A stretch of 64,000 nucleotides of DNA from JAPPFW01 sp965231815 (lineage in GTDB: Bacteria > Actinomycetota > Acidimicrobiia > Spongiisociales > Spongiisociaceae), in assembly GCA_965231815.1 (NCBI GenBank), contig OZ246890.1:1922001-1986000 (forward strand), written 5' to 3'. A program made the position numbers and the translations under genes. The notes beneath the pieces are model-generated. The model did not search any database. It was not told the origin of the DNA and saw nothing but the letters and a program-made list of their open reading frames with translations. Shown here piece after piece: positions 26,573 to 35,337 of this stretch. Within the stretch, counting starts at the first letter, position 1; every line of letters begins with the position of its first letter.

Positions 26573-27909
26573 GCATGAAGGTTCTGGTTCTCGGCGCGGG
26601 GATCTCGGGGAGAGCGGCAGCACGCCTCCTGACCCGTTTGGGGATGGATTTCAAGGTTTATGACCGAAGTCCGGAGCTAGCGCGCCTGCCCGATCCGGAC
26701 ACCCACGGGTTTCCCTTGGTATCCGGACGATGGGATCCGGCCACGCTAGACGGAATCGATCTGGTTCTGGCAAGTCCGGGTTTCTCTCCCTCCTCCGCTC
26801 CGATCGCGGCGGCGGATCGGGCAGGTCTGCCCGTGTGGAGCGAGGTTGAGTTCGCTATAAGGCGGATGAACTGTCCTCTGATGGCGGTGACAGGTACCAA
26901 CGGCAAGACAACGGTTGTCGAACAGGCCACCCGTATGCTCCGGGAGTCCGGCCTCAAGGCAGTTGCCGCCGGGAATATCGGCCGAGCAGTGAGCGACGTA
27001 GCGATGCAGGACTGGGATGTCGCCGTGCTGGAGATTTCGAGCTTCCAGCTCACCTATACCTTTTCGCTAGCCCCCGAAGTGGCTGTGATAGTCAACGTGG
27101 CGGCTGACCATCTGGACTGGCATGGGTCAGAGGAAGCCTATCGGGGGGCTAAGGCCCGGATATTCCGGAACTTTACCGACCATAACCTTCTGGTATACGA
27201 TGAAACCGATCCGGGCGCCGCCATGGCGGTCGCCGGTGCGCCGGGCCGGAAGGCGCCTGTGTCCGGTTGCGGAAGGCGCCCTCCCGGCGTCTTCGGGTTC
27301 GATCGGAACCGGCTCGTCCTACCCTCCGGCGCCGTCCCCCTCAAGGGTATCCCGGTTCAAGATCCCGCCTACCGGGTAAATCTGGCCGCAGCTGCGGTGG
27401 CCGCCGCGGAGATGGGGGCGGATCACCGGGCAATAGCACGCACCGTGGGGAGTTTCGTCCACGGTAACCATCGGAGAACGGTTGTCGGGGAGTGGGGGGG
27501 TGTGAGGTGGGTAAACGATTCCAAAGCGACCAACCCCCACGCGGCGACCAAGGCGGTCGATGGCTATCCCTCGGTGGTTCTGATAGCGGGGGGACGTAAC
27601 AAGGGTCTCGATCTCGGGCCCCTGACCGACCATCCTAACCTCAGGGCGTTGATCGCGATAGGGGAATCCGGCCCGGACCTGGTACGTCAAGCACCACGAT
27701 GCCCCTCGGTACTGGCGGGATCGATGGCCCAGGCGGTTGCCCTGGCGAGCGAACGGGCCGTCGCGGGAGACACGGTTCTACTGTCGCCGGGTTGTGCCAG
27801 CTTCGATATGTTCTCCTCCTACGAGGAACGGGGCGAGTTGTTCAGCCGGCTGGTGAGCGAGCACTTGAGAACCCTTTCACGCGGCGCGGTCAACGGGGAA
27901 GAGCAATAG
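26569..27909 (+). CDS. murD: UDP-MurNAc-L-alanine:D-glutamate ligase
   Basis: 446 residues. N-terminal Rossmann domain (VLVLGAGISGRAAARLL), ATP loop VTGTNGKTT, ISSFQLTYT, NVAADHLDWHGS, then NDSKATNPHAATKA and LIAGGRNKG, and SPGCASFDMFSSYEERG near the end. Starts at 26569 in an ATGA overlap with mraY; the frame stays open further upstream, but that part lies inside mraY. Adds D-Glu in the cytosolic phase of wall synthesis. Confidence 0.95.
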   Translation: MSMKVLVLGAGISGRAAARLLTRLGMDFKVYDRSPELARLPDPDTHGFPLVSGRWDPATLDGIDLVLASPGFSPSSAPIAAADRAGLPVWSEVEFAIRRMNCPLMAVTGTNGKTTVVEQATRMLRESGLKAVAAGNIGRAVSDVAMQDWDVAVLEISSFQLTYTFSLAPEVAVIVNVAADHLDWHGSEEAYRGAKARIFRNFTDHNLLVYDETDPGAAMAVAGAPGRKAPVSGCGRRPPGVFGFDRNRLVLPSGAVPLKGIPVQDPAYRVNLAAAAVAAAEMGADHRAIARTVGSFVHGNHRRTVVGEWGGVRWVNDSKATNPHAATKAVDGYPSVVLIAGGRNKGLDLGPLTDHPNLRALIAIGESGPDLVRQAPRCPSVLAGSMAQAVALASERAVAGDTVLLSPGCASFDMFSSYEERGELFSRLVSEHLRTLSRGAVNGEEQ

Positions 27910-27911
27910 CC

Positions 27912-29084
27912 ATGAGTACTCGTATCGCCTCGATCACCGACATTAGGGCCAAGGCTCGTCACCGGGAAGAGGTGAACCTTGCTAGTTCCCGGCTGGCGAT
28001 CTTCGTGGTTGTGATGGTGGCGCTCCTGCTGGTCGTTGGGCTAGGCGCCATCATGTCCGCTTCTTCGGCGGACGGCATACTCGGCCAGTCCGACCGGCTG
28101 GCAACCTTCAGGAGGCAGCTCAGGTGGGTGGTGGTCGGGTTGGGAGCGATGGTCATGACCGGCTTCACCCCATACTCCTGGTACAAGAAGATGTCGGTGT
28201 GGATACTCGGCGCCTCCATGCTCGGTCTGGTCCTGGTACCGATCCTGGGCTCGACGCGGGGCGGAGCGGAACGTTGGATACAAGTGGGTTCGATTACCGT
28301 GCAACCATCGGAGTTCTCCAAGCTGGCGGTGATCTTCTTTCTGGCGTCGGTGCTTGCCGATAGGAAGGACCGCCTCGGCGAGATACAACAGTTTCTAGGG
28401 CCGATCCTGCTGTCTGTGGGAGTGACCTGTGTTCTGGTAGCTCTGCAGCCGGATCTCGGTACGGCACTGATCATTGCCGGGGCTGCCGGAGGTGTAATCC
28501 TGGCTTCCAGAATACCCGGCACCTACATCCTCGGCGGAGGAGTTCTCACCGTTGTGCTGGCCGCCCTGTCGACCATCGCTTATCCGTACCGGCGCGAGCG
28601 TTTCGAGTGCTTCTTCGATCCGCTCTCCGATCCGCTCGGTAGCTGCTACCAGATGGCGCAAAGCTTGATGGCGGTGGGAAGCGGTCACCTGACCGGAGTA
28701 GGTTTGGGCGCCTCGAGGGCGCGCTGGGCGTTCCTACCCAACGCCAATACCGACTTCATCTTTACCATCATCGCAGAGGAGACCGGCTTTATCGGCGCCA
28801 TGGGTTTGCTCATCGTCCTGACTACGTTGTCGATCGTGGGAATATGGATTGCGTACCGTACCGGCGATCCTTTCGCTCGCTTGGTGGCCAGCGGAATAAG
28901 CGCCTGGCTCGGAATCCAGTCGATGGTCAACATCGGGGGTGTCGTAGGGGTGATTCCGGTTACCGGTCTGGCCCTTCCGTTTGTTTCAGTGGGTGGCAGC
29001 GCGATGCTGGCTGCCCTGGCCGGGGTCGGCATCCTTGTCAACATTGCCCGCTCCGCGCCTCACAGATCCGAGGTCGAGGAGTAG
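27912..29084 (+). CDS. ftsW: SEDS glycosyltransferase FtsW
   Basis: 390 residues with about ten membrane helices. SEDS blocks: GSTRGGAERWIQVG, QPSEFSKLAVIFFLA, LQPDLGTALII, LGASRARWAFLPNANTDFIFTIIAEE (with the catalytic Asp region) and LPFVSVGGSAML. Polymerises septal glycan with FtsI. ATG at 27912, two bases after the murD stop; GGGGAAG upstream. A 202-bp family B element begins 6 bases after its stop. Confidence 0.95.
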   Translation: MSTRIASITDIRAKARHREEVNLASSRLAIFVVVMVALLLVVGLGAIMSASSADGILGQSDRLATFRRQLRWVVVGLGAMVMTGFTPYSWYKKMSVWILGASMLGLVLVPILGSTRGGAERWIQVGSITVQPSEFSKLAVIFFLASVLADRKDRLGEIQQFLGPILLSVGVTCVLVALQPDLGTALIIAGAAGGVILASRIPGTYILGGGVLTVVLAALSTIAYPYRRERFECFFDPLSDPLGSCYQMAQSLMAVGSGHLTGVGLGASRARWAFLPNANTDFIFTIIAEETGFIGAMGLLIVLTTLSIVGIWIAYRTGDPFARLVASGISAWLGIQSMVNIGGVVGVIPVTGLALPFVSVGGSAMLAALAGVGILVNIARSAPHRSEVEE

Positions 29085-29089
29085 GTCTA

Positions 29090-29291
29090 GCCCTGATTCT
29101 TCATGTTTCCAGACACACCCACCCATAAACCGCCAGGTCAAGCCCGTTTTATGTGCTCCATTCGCATACAGCTCATGGGTGACGGTCGCGGTCAACCCGA
29201 CGAGCCTGTCAAGTCCACCGTAACCCCAGGTCAGGAGCCTATTCAGGCTGCCAAATCGCCGGGGCAAACGCCTCGCATGAAAAATCGGGTC
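29090..29291. repeat. Miniature inverted-repeat element, family B copy 2 (inside dcw cluster)
   Basis: 202 bp with terminal inverted repeats GCCCTGATTCTTCATG and complement of GACCCGATTTTTCATG (13 of 16 matching), flanked by TA (CTAG left, CTAA right). It has nearly the same length and the same ends as the copy at 15376, but a largely different interior. It fills all but a few bases of the 213-bp space between ftsW and murG, the only large gap in the mur/fts series upstream of ftsZ. No coding potential. Confidence 0.7.
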
Positions 29292-29297
29292 TAAGAA

Positions 29298-30383
29298 ATG
29301 GGTTTCGCCATCGCGGCAGCGGGCACCGGAGGTCACGTATATCCCGGTATCGCGGTGGCCGAACAGTTGTTGGAGGCCGGTGTCGACAGGCGACACATCC
29401 TGTTTCTAGGGGGCGACCGCATGGAGGCGGAAGTCATTCCCGGCGAGGATTACGAATTCGTCCGTCTCGAGCTCCAAGGGTTGGTAAGAAGCTTATCGCC
29501 TCGCAATCTACGATTGCCGAGGGTTGTCTGGCGGGCCGCGAAGGTCGCGGAGCGGGAGTTAGCCGCACGCAGCGTCCGGAGTGTGCTGTGCATGGGCGGA
29601 TACGTAACCGTGCCGGTGGCGGTGGCGGCCCGCAGGCTCGGGATCCATCTCGTGCTGCACGAACAGAACGTTGAGGCGGGTCTGGCCAATCGTCTGGTGG
29701 GCCGGTGGGCGGATACCTGTTTCGTGTCCTTTCCGGAAACTCGGGGATTGGCGGGCACGGTGGTCGGTTATCCGTTGCGGGCTGAGCTCGCTCGGCTGGA
29801 CAAAACGGCCGCCCGATCCGCCGCCCTGCGACGGTATGGATTCGAGGAGGGGAGAGCGATTGTCGGGGTTGTCGGAGGGAGCCAGGGATCGGTCGCCATA
29901 AACCAGGCCGTAAGCCGGATGGCAGCCGCTTGGACAGGTCAGCCGATCGATATGATCCACCTGGCAGGACCGGGTCGGCGCCGGGAGGTAGAGGTTGGTG
30001 AAGACTCGCCACTCGTGAACCGGGTGGTTCGGGGATTCGAGAACCGGATGGATCTGTTCTACTCCGCTTGCGATGCGGTCATCGGTCGAGCCGGTGGCGG
30101 CCTCATGGAAGCCGCGGTTACCGGAACTCCCGGCATTCTCATACCCGGTTCATTCGGTGGAAGCCACCAACGGGCCAATGCAACCGCCATGGCGGAGGTC
30201 GGTGGGGCGATTCTCCTATCGGAGGCAGAGGTCGATTCACTGGGACGCCGCCTAAGAAGCATGCTCGAGAATGAGACGAGGTTGGAACGCATGGGTCGGG
30301 CAGCTATGGGTATAGCCCGACCCGACGCGGCCGCCACCGTGGCGAAGGCAATGCTGGAGAGTTTCCATGCAGAGTCTGGATGA
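29298..30383 (+). CDS. murG: UDP-GlcNAc:lipid I GlcNAc transferase MurG
   Basis: 361 residues, GT-B fold. GTGGHVYPGIAVAE glycine loop, LHEQNVEAGLANR, VGGSQGSVAIN, and the C-terminal donor motif RAGGGLMEAAVTGTPGILIPGSFG (the usual 'AGA..E' block with Gly-Gly). Makes lipid II on the inner face of the membrane. The start is 6 bases after a miniature repeat, so any local promoter or RBS context comes from that element. Overlaps murC by 17 bases. Confidence 0.94.
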   Translation: MGFAIAAAGTGGHVYPGIAVAEQLLEAGVDRRHILFLGGDRMEAEVIPGEDYEFVRLELQGLVRSLSPRNLRLPRVVWRAAKVAERELAARSVRSVLCMGGYVTVPVAVAARRLGIHLVLHEQNVEAGLANRLVGRWADTCFVSFPETRGLAGTVVGYPLRAELARLDKTAARSAALRRYGFEEGRAIVGVVGGSQGSVAINQAVSRMAAAWTGQPIDMIHLAGPGRRREVEVGEDSPLVNRVVRGFENRMDLFYSACDAVIGRAGGGLMEAAVTGTPGILIPGSFGGSHQRANATAMAEVGGAILLSEAEVDSLGRRLRSMLENETRLERMGRAAMGIARPDAAATVAKAMLESFHAESG

Positions 30384-31731
30384 CCCCACCCGGATCCATT
30401 GCATAGGCGCCGGGGGCGCGGGAATGGGTCCGCTCACCAAGTTGCTGGCAGCCATGGGCCACGGTGTTTCCGGTTCGGATCTCGACCCCGACTCCGAACT
30501 GGCCGCCCTGAGGAGCAACGGTATCGAGAGCTGGGCGGGAAGTCGCCCGGATCGGATGGCGGCTTGCGATCTGGTGGTTGCTTCATCCGCCGTCCCCGAC
30601 AACGATCCTGAGCTACTCGCCGCGCTCGGCGCCGAGGTACCGGTCTGGCGCCGTCCCCGCCTGCTGGCGGCTTTGACAGAGTTGATTCCCACCATCGGGG
30701 TCACCGGTACCCACGGCAAGACCACCACTACGGCGATGGCGATCACCGCCATGCGCTCGATCGGTACGGACCCGTCGTTCGTCGTGGGTGGGGATCCGAT
30801 CGATCCCCCCACGAATGCTCACCTGGGCGCGGACAATCTACTGGTGTTGGAAGCGGATGAGGCGTTCGGGACCTTCTTGCAGTTGAGTTTGAGCGGTTTG
30901 GTGGTAACGAATGTGGATTCTGATCACTTGGACCACTACGGAACCACCACCTGTCTCGAGCAGGCCTTCCGGGATGTGGTGGACGGGGTGGATGGTCCGG
31001 TCGTTGTCGGTGCGGACGACCGGGGAGGTCGGCGGCTGATCCGGCGCACCGGTCGACCGGGATACGGTACGTCTGCCGATGCCGAGTGGAGGATCACCGA
31101 TGTGGTAGCAAAACCTACCGAGGTCTGTTTCAGTTTGGCGGGTAGGTTCCCGGCGGCCAGGGTGACGGTAGGACGGCCGGGACTGCATACGGCGCGAAAT
31201 GCGTGCGGTGTTCTGGCGCTCCTAGCCGAACTCGGCTATCGGTTGGATGACGCGATCGCGGGGCTGGCGCGTTTTAGGGGTGTTCGGCGGCGACTCGAGT
31301 TCCGGGGAGTGGTCGCCGGCGTGAAGATCATCGACAGCTACGCTCACCACCCCTCCGAGGTGGCGGCCGATCTCGAGGCTCTCTCACCGGTGAGAAGGAA
31401 CCGGCTGTGGGTGGTGTTCCAACCACATCTCTATTCCAGGACGCTCGCCTTGGCCTCTGAATTCGGTGTCTCGCTGGCCCGGGCAGACCGTGTGGTGGTA
31501 ACTGATGTATACGGCGCCAGGGAGGACCCCGTTCCAGGGGTAACAGGTGCGTTGGTGGCTGACGAGGCACGCCAAGCGGGAACGCAGGCCGACTACCTGC
31601 CTGGTCTAGACGAGGTCTCGGTCTTCCTGGCGAATAGGGTGAGGCCGGATGACTTGGTGGTGACGCTAGGCGCCGGAGACATTGCTTCTCTGCCTGAGAT
31701 GCTCACCGGCAGGTTGAGGGAAAAGACTTGA
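30367..31731 (+). CDS. murC: UDP-MurNAc:L-alanine ligase
   Basis: 454 residues. CIGAGGAGMGPL, VTGTHGKTTTT ATP loop, VLEADEAFGTF (Glu-Ala-Asp-Glu motif), NVDSDHLDHYG, YAHHPSEVAADLEAL and FQPHLYSRT. First amino-acid ligase of the stem peptide. Starts inside the end of murG (17-base overlap) and ends in a TTGA overlap with murB. Confidence 0.95.
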   Translation: MQSLDDPTRIHCIGAGGAGMGPLTKLLAAMGHGVSGSDLDPDSELAALRSNGIESWAGSRPDRMAACDLVVASSAVPDNDPELLAALGAEVPVWRRPRLLAALTELIPTIGVTGTHGKTTTTAMAITAMRSIGTDPSFVVGGDPIDPPTNAHLGADNLLVLEADEAFGTFLQLSLSGLVVTNVDSDHLDHYGTTTCLEQAFRDVVDGVDGPVVVGADDRGGRRLIRRTGRPGYGTSADAEWRITDVVAKPTEVCFSLAGRFPAARVTVGRPGLHTARNACGVLALLAELGYRLDDAIAGLARFRGVRRRLEFRGVVAGVKIIDSYAHHPSEVAADLEALSPVRRNRLWVVFQPHLYSRTLALASEFGVSLARADRVVVTDVYGAREDPVPGVTGALVADEARQAGTQADYLPGLDEVSVFLANRVRPDDLVVTLGAGDIASLPEMLTGRLREKT

Positions 31732-32678
31732 CTCCGAGGAACGCTCTCAAGGCGGATGGCCTGATTCGTGAGGGTATCCGGCTCCACCGGCTAACCACCT
31801 ATAAGTTGGGAGGGCCTGCCCGATGGTTCTGCGAGCCGCACTCTATCGAGGCGTTGCGGACTGTTGTCCGGTCCGCCACCAGGCGCGGGGTTGACATCCT
31901 GGTGCTGGGAAGAGGGAGCAATCTCGTCATCTCGGACCGTGGTTTCGACGGTCTGGTCATCCATCTCGCAGGAGAGTTCCGCAACCTGACCATGAGATCC
32001 CGCGAGGGCTTTGTTGATGCCGGGGCTGCGGTAGCTCTTCCCCGTCTGGCCCGCTCCACCGCTCGGGATGGTCATAGAGGCCTCGAGTTCTACGTTGGTA
32101 TACCCGGGTCGGTTGGCGGGGCGGTTACCATGAATGCCGGGTTCTTCGGAACGGAGACTTCTGAGGTGCTGGTCTCCGCGTCTGTAATGGATATTGCTTC
32201 GGGCGCCGTCCTTACCCGTGAGACGACGGACCTCGACCTGGGGTACAGGTCCAGCAGCATCAGCGGCGCGGATGTAGTACTCGGCGCCCGGTTCGGGGTT
32301 ACGCCCGGTGCGCCCGAGAGAGCGGCGGCTCTGATGAGGAAGGCGATAAGGTGGAGACGTTCACACCAACCGGGGGGCACCCTCAACGCGGGGAGCGTTT
32401 TTCGGAACCCTCCCGGTGACGCAGCCGGGCGTATCATCGACTCCTTGGGAATGAAGGGTTTGCGACAGGGTGGCGCACGGGTTTCATTCCGGCACGCCAA
32501 CTTTTTCGTGGCTTCTCCGGGTACTACGGCCCAGGACATCTATGACCTGGTGCATCAGGTTAGGCGGCGGGTACATGACGAGACGGGTGTCGCGCTAGTG
32601 CCGGAGCTTCGTTTCGCCGGGTCCTTCCGTTCCTCCGGCCCGGATGACGCTCGGCCGTGCGGGGAGGGACAGGTATGA
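31728..32678 (+). CDS. murB: UDP-N-acetylenolpyruvoylglucosamine reductase
   Basis: 316 residues, FAD-dependent enzyme reducing enolpyruvyl-UDP-GlcNAc to UDP-MurNAc. LTTYKLGGPARWF, LGRGSNLVISDRGF, YVGIPGSVGGAVTMNAG, and GSVFRNP (catalytic Ser region). TTG start, overlapping the murC stop as TTGA; no ATG alternative fits. Overlaps ftsQ as ATGA. Confidence 0.94.
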   Translation: MTPRNALKADGLIREGIRLHRLTTYKLGGPARWFCEPHSIEALRTVVRSATRRGVDILVLGRGSNLVISDRGFDGLVIHLAGEFRNLTMRSREGFVDAGAAVALPRLARSTARDGHRGLEFYVGIPGSVGGAVTMNAGFFGTETSEVLVSASVMDIASGAVLTRETTDLDLGYRSSSISGADVVLGARFGVTPGAPERAAALMRKAIRWRRSHQPGGTLNAGSVFRNPPGDAAGRIIDSLGMKGLRQGGARVSFRHANFFVASPGTTAQDIYDLVHQVRRRVHDETGVALVPELRFAGSFRSSGPDDARPCGEGQV

Positions 32679-33433
32679 AGGTCGATCCCCGGATCCTCCG
32701 GAGACAGGAAGCGGTGGCGGAGGACCAGGCTCTCTCACGGGTACGGCGATCCGTCATGATTCTTGCGGTGCTCGCCGTGGCGGGCATGGTTGCCTGGTTC
32801 CTTTTGTCTTCTCATGTGAGTGTCGCGTCCGTGGAGGTGGTAGGCGCCGTGAACGGAAGCGTAGGAGAGATCCTGGCACGCGAGAACGTAGTACCGGGAA
32901 CACCGTTGGTGGCTATCCGGCCGGGTCGGATCGAGGAGTCACTCCAAGAGGATCCGTGGATCAGGACCGCTTCCCTGAAGCTGGTATTCCCTACGCGGGT
33001 TGAGGTTAATGTCCGGGAGCGAGAAGCGGTGGCATGGTTGTGGTCGGGGGGATCATGGGGGCTGCTGGCGGATGACGGGGTCCTTCTGCAACGTTCCGAG
33101 ACTCCCGAGCCGGCCCGTTCGATTATCGCCATTCCTGCCGGCGACCTTGAAGTCGGGGGGAAGGCTACCGACCAATCTATACTAGGCGCACTCGAGTTTG
33201 TCGGGTCTCTGCCCCAAAGTGTCGGACCGGAGATCATGGTACAGAAAAGAGGCGACGAGCTTTGGGGGTTGATCGGGGACCATCCGGTCCGGCTAGGCCT
33301 TCCGGTCCAGATGGCGGCCAAGGCGATTTCGCTCGCGGCGGTACTCGATACAGAGCCTGAAGGTCTTATCGATATGACCGCTCCTGCTAGGCCGGCTATC
33401 CGGCTAGCCGGACCCGTCCAGGCCCAACCATGA
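32675..33433 (+). CDS. ftsQ: Cell division protein FtsQ/DivIB
   Basis: About 252 residues: short cytosolic N-terminus, one transmembrane segment (about 28-48), POTRA-type segment (VSVASVEVVGAVNGSVGEIL...PGTPLVAI) and beta domain (DPWIRTASLKLVFPTRVEVNVREREAVA). Scaffold for the FtsWI complex. The ATG at 32675 overlaps murB by 4 bases; GGGGAGGG precedes it. Its stop codon is followed at once by an AT-rich hairpin. Confidence 0.9.
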   Translation: MKVDPRILRRQEAVAEDQALSRVRRSVMILAVLAVAGMVAWFLLSSHVSVASVEVVGAVNGSVGEILARENVVPGTPLVAIRPGRIEESLQEDPWIRTASLKLVFPTRVEVNVREREAVAWLWSGGSWGLLADDGVLLQRSETPEPARSIIAIPAGDLEVGGKATDQSILGALEFVGSLPQSVGPEIMVQKRGDELWGLIGDHPVRLGLPVQMAAKAISLAAVLDTEPEGLIDMTAPARPAIRLAGPVQAQP

Positions 33434-33469
33434 ATCTAAACCCCAACCTTAGAGTTGAGGTTTAGATTC
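33432..33469 (+). promoter_or_regulatory. AT-rich 16-bp inverted repeat between ftsQ and ftsZ
   Basis: GAATCTAAACCCCAAC (33432-33447) and GTTGAGGTTTAGATTC (33454-33469) pair at 15 of 16 positions around a 6-base loop, starting within the ftsQ stop codon. AT-rich sequence follows, with another CTAAAC at 33483 and a TATAGT -10 candidate at 33514-33519, so ftsZ probably has its own promoter here. No U-run, so an operator or processing site is as likely as a terminator. Confidence 0.6.
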
Positions 33470-33602
33470 TAAATAAATGAAGCTAAACAAGAAGTATAGG
33501 TTTGTGCGTAATGTATAGTTCGATACCCGTCCGATGTGGCGAGTCCTCACGAGGCTCATCGGTCGAGGACGCTTGCATGGCTGAATGGAAGGATTAACGG
33601 GC

Positions 33603-34685
33603 ATGACGGTCAGCAATATCGGCGCGTTGCACAGCTATATCGCGGTTATAAAGGTGGTGGGGGTCGGGGGCGGCGGAATGAACGCAGTCAACCGGATGGT
33701 CGAATCCGGAATACGGGGTGTGGAGTTCATCGCGGTAAACACCGACGCTCAAGCGCTTCTCATGTCGGATGCGGATATCAAGCTGGATATAGGCCGAGAG
33801 GTCACCAGAGGTCTCGGAGCCGGGGCCAATCCGGAGGTCGGCAAGGCAGCTGCGGAGGCCCATAGGGAAGAACTCGAGGATGTCCTGACCGGATCTGACC
33901 TGGTCTTCGTGACCGCCGGTGAAGGAGGAGGCACGGGCTCGGGGGGCGCCCCGGTGGTAGCCCAGGTGGCTCGTAACCTCGGCGCTCTAACGGTAGGGGT
34001 GGTGACCCGACCGTTCGGGTTCGAGGGCCAGAGGCGTTCCATGCAGGCCGAGCAGGGTATATCCGAGCTCCGGGAGGCGGTCGACGCCCTCATAGTGATA
34101 CCGAATGACAACCTGCTGGCGGTCGCCGATCGCTCTATGTCCATGGTCGATGCCTTCTCATTAGCTGACGAGGTTCTAAAGGACGGGGTTATCGGGATAT
34201 CCGAAATCATCACCAATCCCGGACTTATCAATGTCGACTTTGCCGATGTAAAGACGGTGCTCGGAGATGCGGGCACCGCGGTGATGGGTATCGGAAGAGC
34301 GTCGGGTGAGAATCGATCGGTACAGGCAGCAGAACGAGCCATGGCCAGCCCGCTGCTCGAGACCTCCATGGATGGTGCTACCGGGGTTCTGATGTCCATC
34401 ACCGGACCTCCCGATCTGACCCTGTTCGAGGTCAACGAAGCGGCCTCCGCAGTCCAATCACACTGCGAGCCCGATGCACAGATCATATTCGGGGCCACGC
34501 CTGTGGAGAGCATGGGTGAAGAGTTCCGGATCACGGTAATAGCGGCCGGGGTCGACCGCTCACGTCGTTCTCTCAGGGATTCAGCGCCGACCCGATCCCG
34601 GTCGCGCGGCGCTCCGTCAACGGGGCGGACATTCCAACTACCCGAGGACGACCCTTTCGACATTCCTGATTTCGTCGAAGGGTGA
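33603..34685 (+). CDS. ftsZ: Cell division GTPase FtsZ
   Basis: 360 residues, tubulin-like Z-ring protein. VVGVGGGGMNAVNRM, NTDAQALL, tubulin signature GGGTGSG (108-114), T7-loop region with NPGLINVDFADVKTVL, and a short C-terminal tail ending DDPFDIPDFVEG, the conserved peptide for SepF and other partners. The ATG at 33603 has GGAAGG about 10 bases before it and was preferred to an ATG at 33585. SepF is four genes downstream. Confidence 0.97.
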   Translation: MTVSNIGALHSYIAVIKVVGVGGGGMNAVNRMVESGIRGVEFIAVNTDAQALLMSDADIKLDIGREVTRGLGAGANPEVGKAAAEAHREELEDVLTGSDLVFVTAGEGGGTGSGGAPVVAQVARNLGALTVGVVTRPFGFEGQRRSMQAEQGISELREAVDALIVIPNDNLLAVADRSMSMVDAFSLADEVLKDGVIGISEIITNPGLINVDFADVKTVLGDAGTAVMGIGRASGENRSVQAAERAMASPLLETSMDGATGVLMSITGPPDLTLFEVNEAASAVQSHCEPDAQIIFGATPVESMGEEFRITVIAAGVDRSRRSLRDSAPTRSRSRGAPSTGRTFQLPEDDPFDIPDFVEG

Positions 34686-34707
34686 GAGGTATTAACCGGT
34701 CGCTCGA

Positions 34708-35337
34708 ATGGTTATTCGGCCTCCCGGTTTCCGCGGCGTCGCCTTCACGACTGCTGAAGCCGGCGATATGGCTCGCGGGGATAGAGCCGGAGTCTCCGCT
34801 CGACTGGGAATCCGGGACGATTGGGCCACCGCAAAGCAGATTCACGGCGCGAGAGTCCTAGACGTTGCGGCGCCGGGGGCCGCCGGGGCCGCCGACGCGT
34901 TGGTGACTTCGAGAAACGATCTCCCGGTGGCGGTTTTCACGGCGGACTGTGCAGGCGTGGTCCTGGAGACCGCCCGAGCGGTCGCGGTGGCGCATGCGGG
35001 ATGGCGGGGTGCGGCTGCCGGTGTTGTTGCGAATGCGGCCCGCCGTCTCGAGCAGGGAACCGGCCCGTACGGGCCGGTCCGGAGAGCCGCCATAGGCCCG
35101 CTGATCGGTCCTTGCTGCTTCGAGGTCGGAGAGGAGGTGGCGGCCGTGTTTCCTGGTTGGCAGGCCACGACTACATGGAACACCACTTCGGTAGATCTCC
35201 GCGGCGCGATCCGGGCTCAGGTACCCTCGGCGGTCTGGTGGTCAATGGACGACTGCACGATGTGCGGGGAAGACTGGTTCTCGCACCGGGCCGACGGCAC
35301 TCGTTCCCGCCAGGCTGCAATAGGATGGATACCGTGA
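34708..35337 (+). CDS. pgeF: Laccase-domain (YfiH/PgeF-like) protein
   Basis: 209 residues of the multicopper-polyphenol-oxidase-like family, now known to include purine nucleoside phosphorylase and peptidoglycan-editing factors. Metal-site motifs: KQIHGARV, FTADCAGV, VAHAGWRG and GPCCFEVG. Usual neighbour of yggS and ftsZ in Actinobacteria. GTGA overlap with yggS. Confidence 0.88.
   Translation: MVIRPPGFRGVAFTTAEAGDMARGDRAGVSARLGIRDDWATAKQIHGARVLDVAAPGAAGAADALVTSRNDLPVAVFTADCAGVVLETARAVAVAHAGWRGAAAGVVANAARRLEQGTGPYGPVRRAAIGPLIGPCCFEVGEEVAAVFPGWQATTTWNTTSVDLRGAIRAQVPSAVWWSMDDCTMCGEDWFSHRADGTRSRQAAIGWIP

Noticed and set aside
25996..27909. A 637-codon frame as an N-terminally extended MurD
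   Set aside because: The extra 191 codons lie inside mraY in another frame; MurD starts naturally at ATG 26569 in an ATGA overlap.
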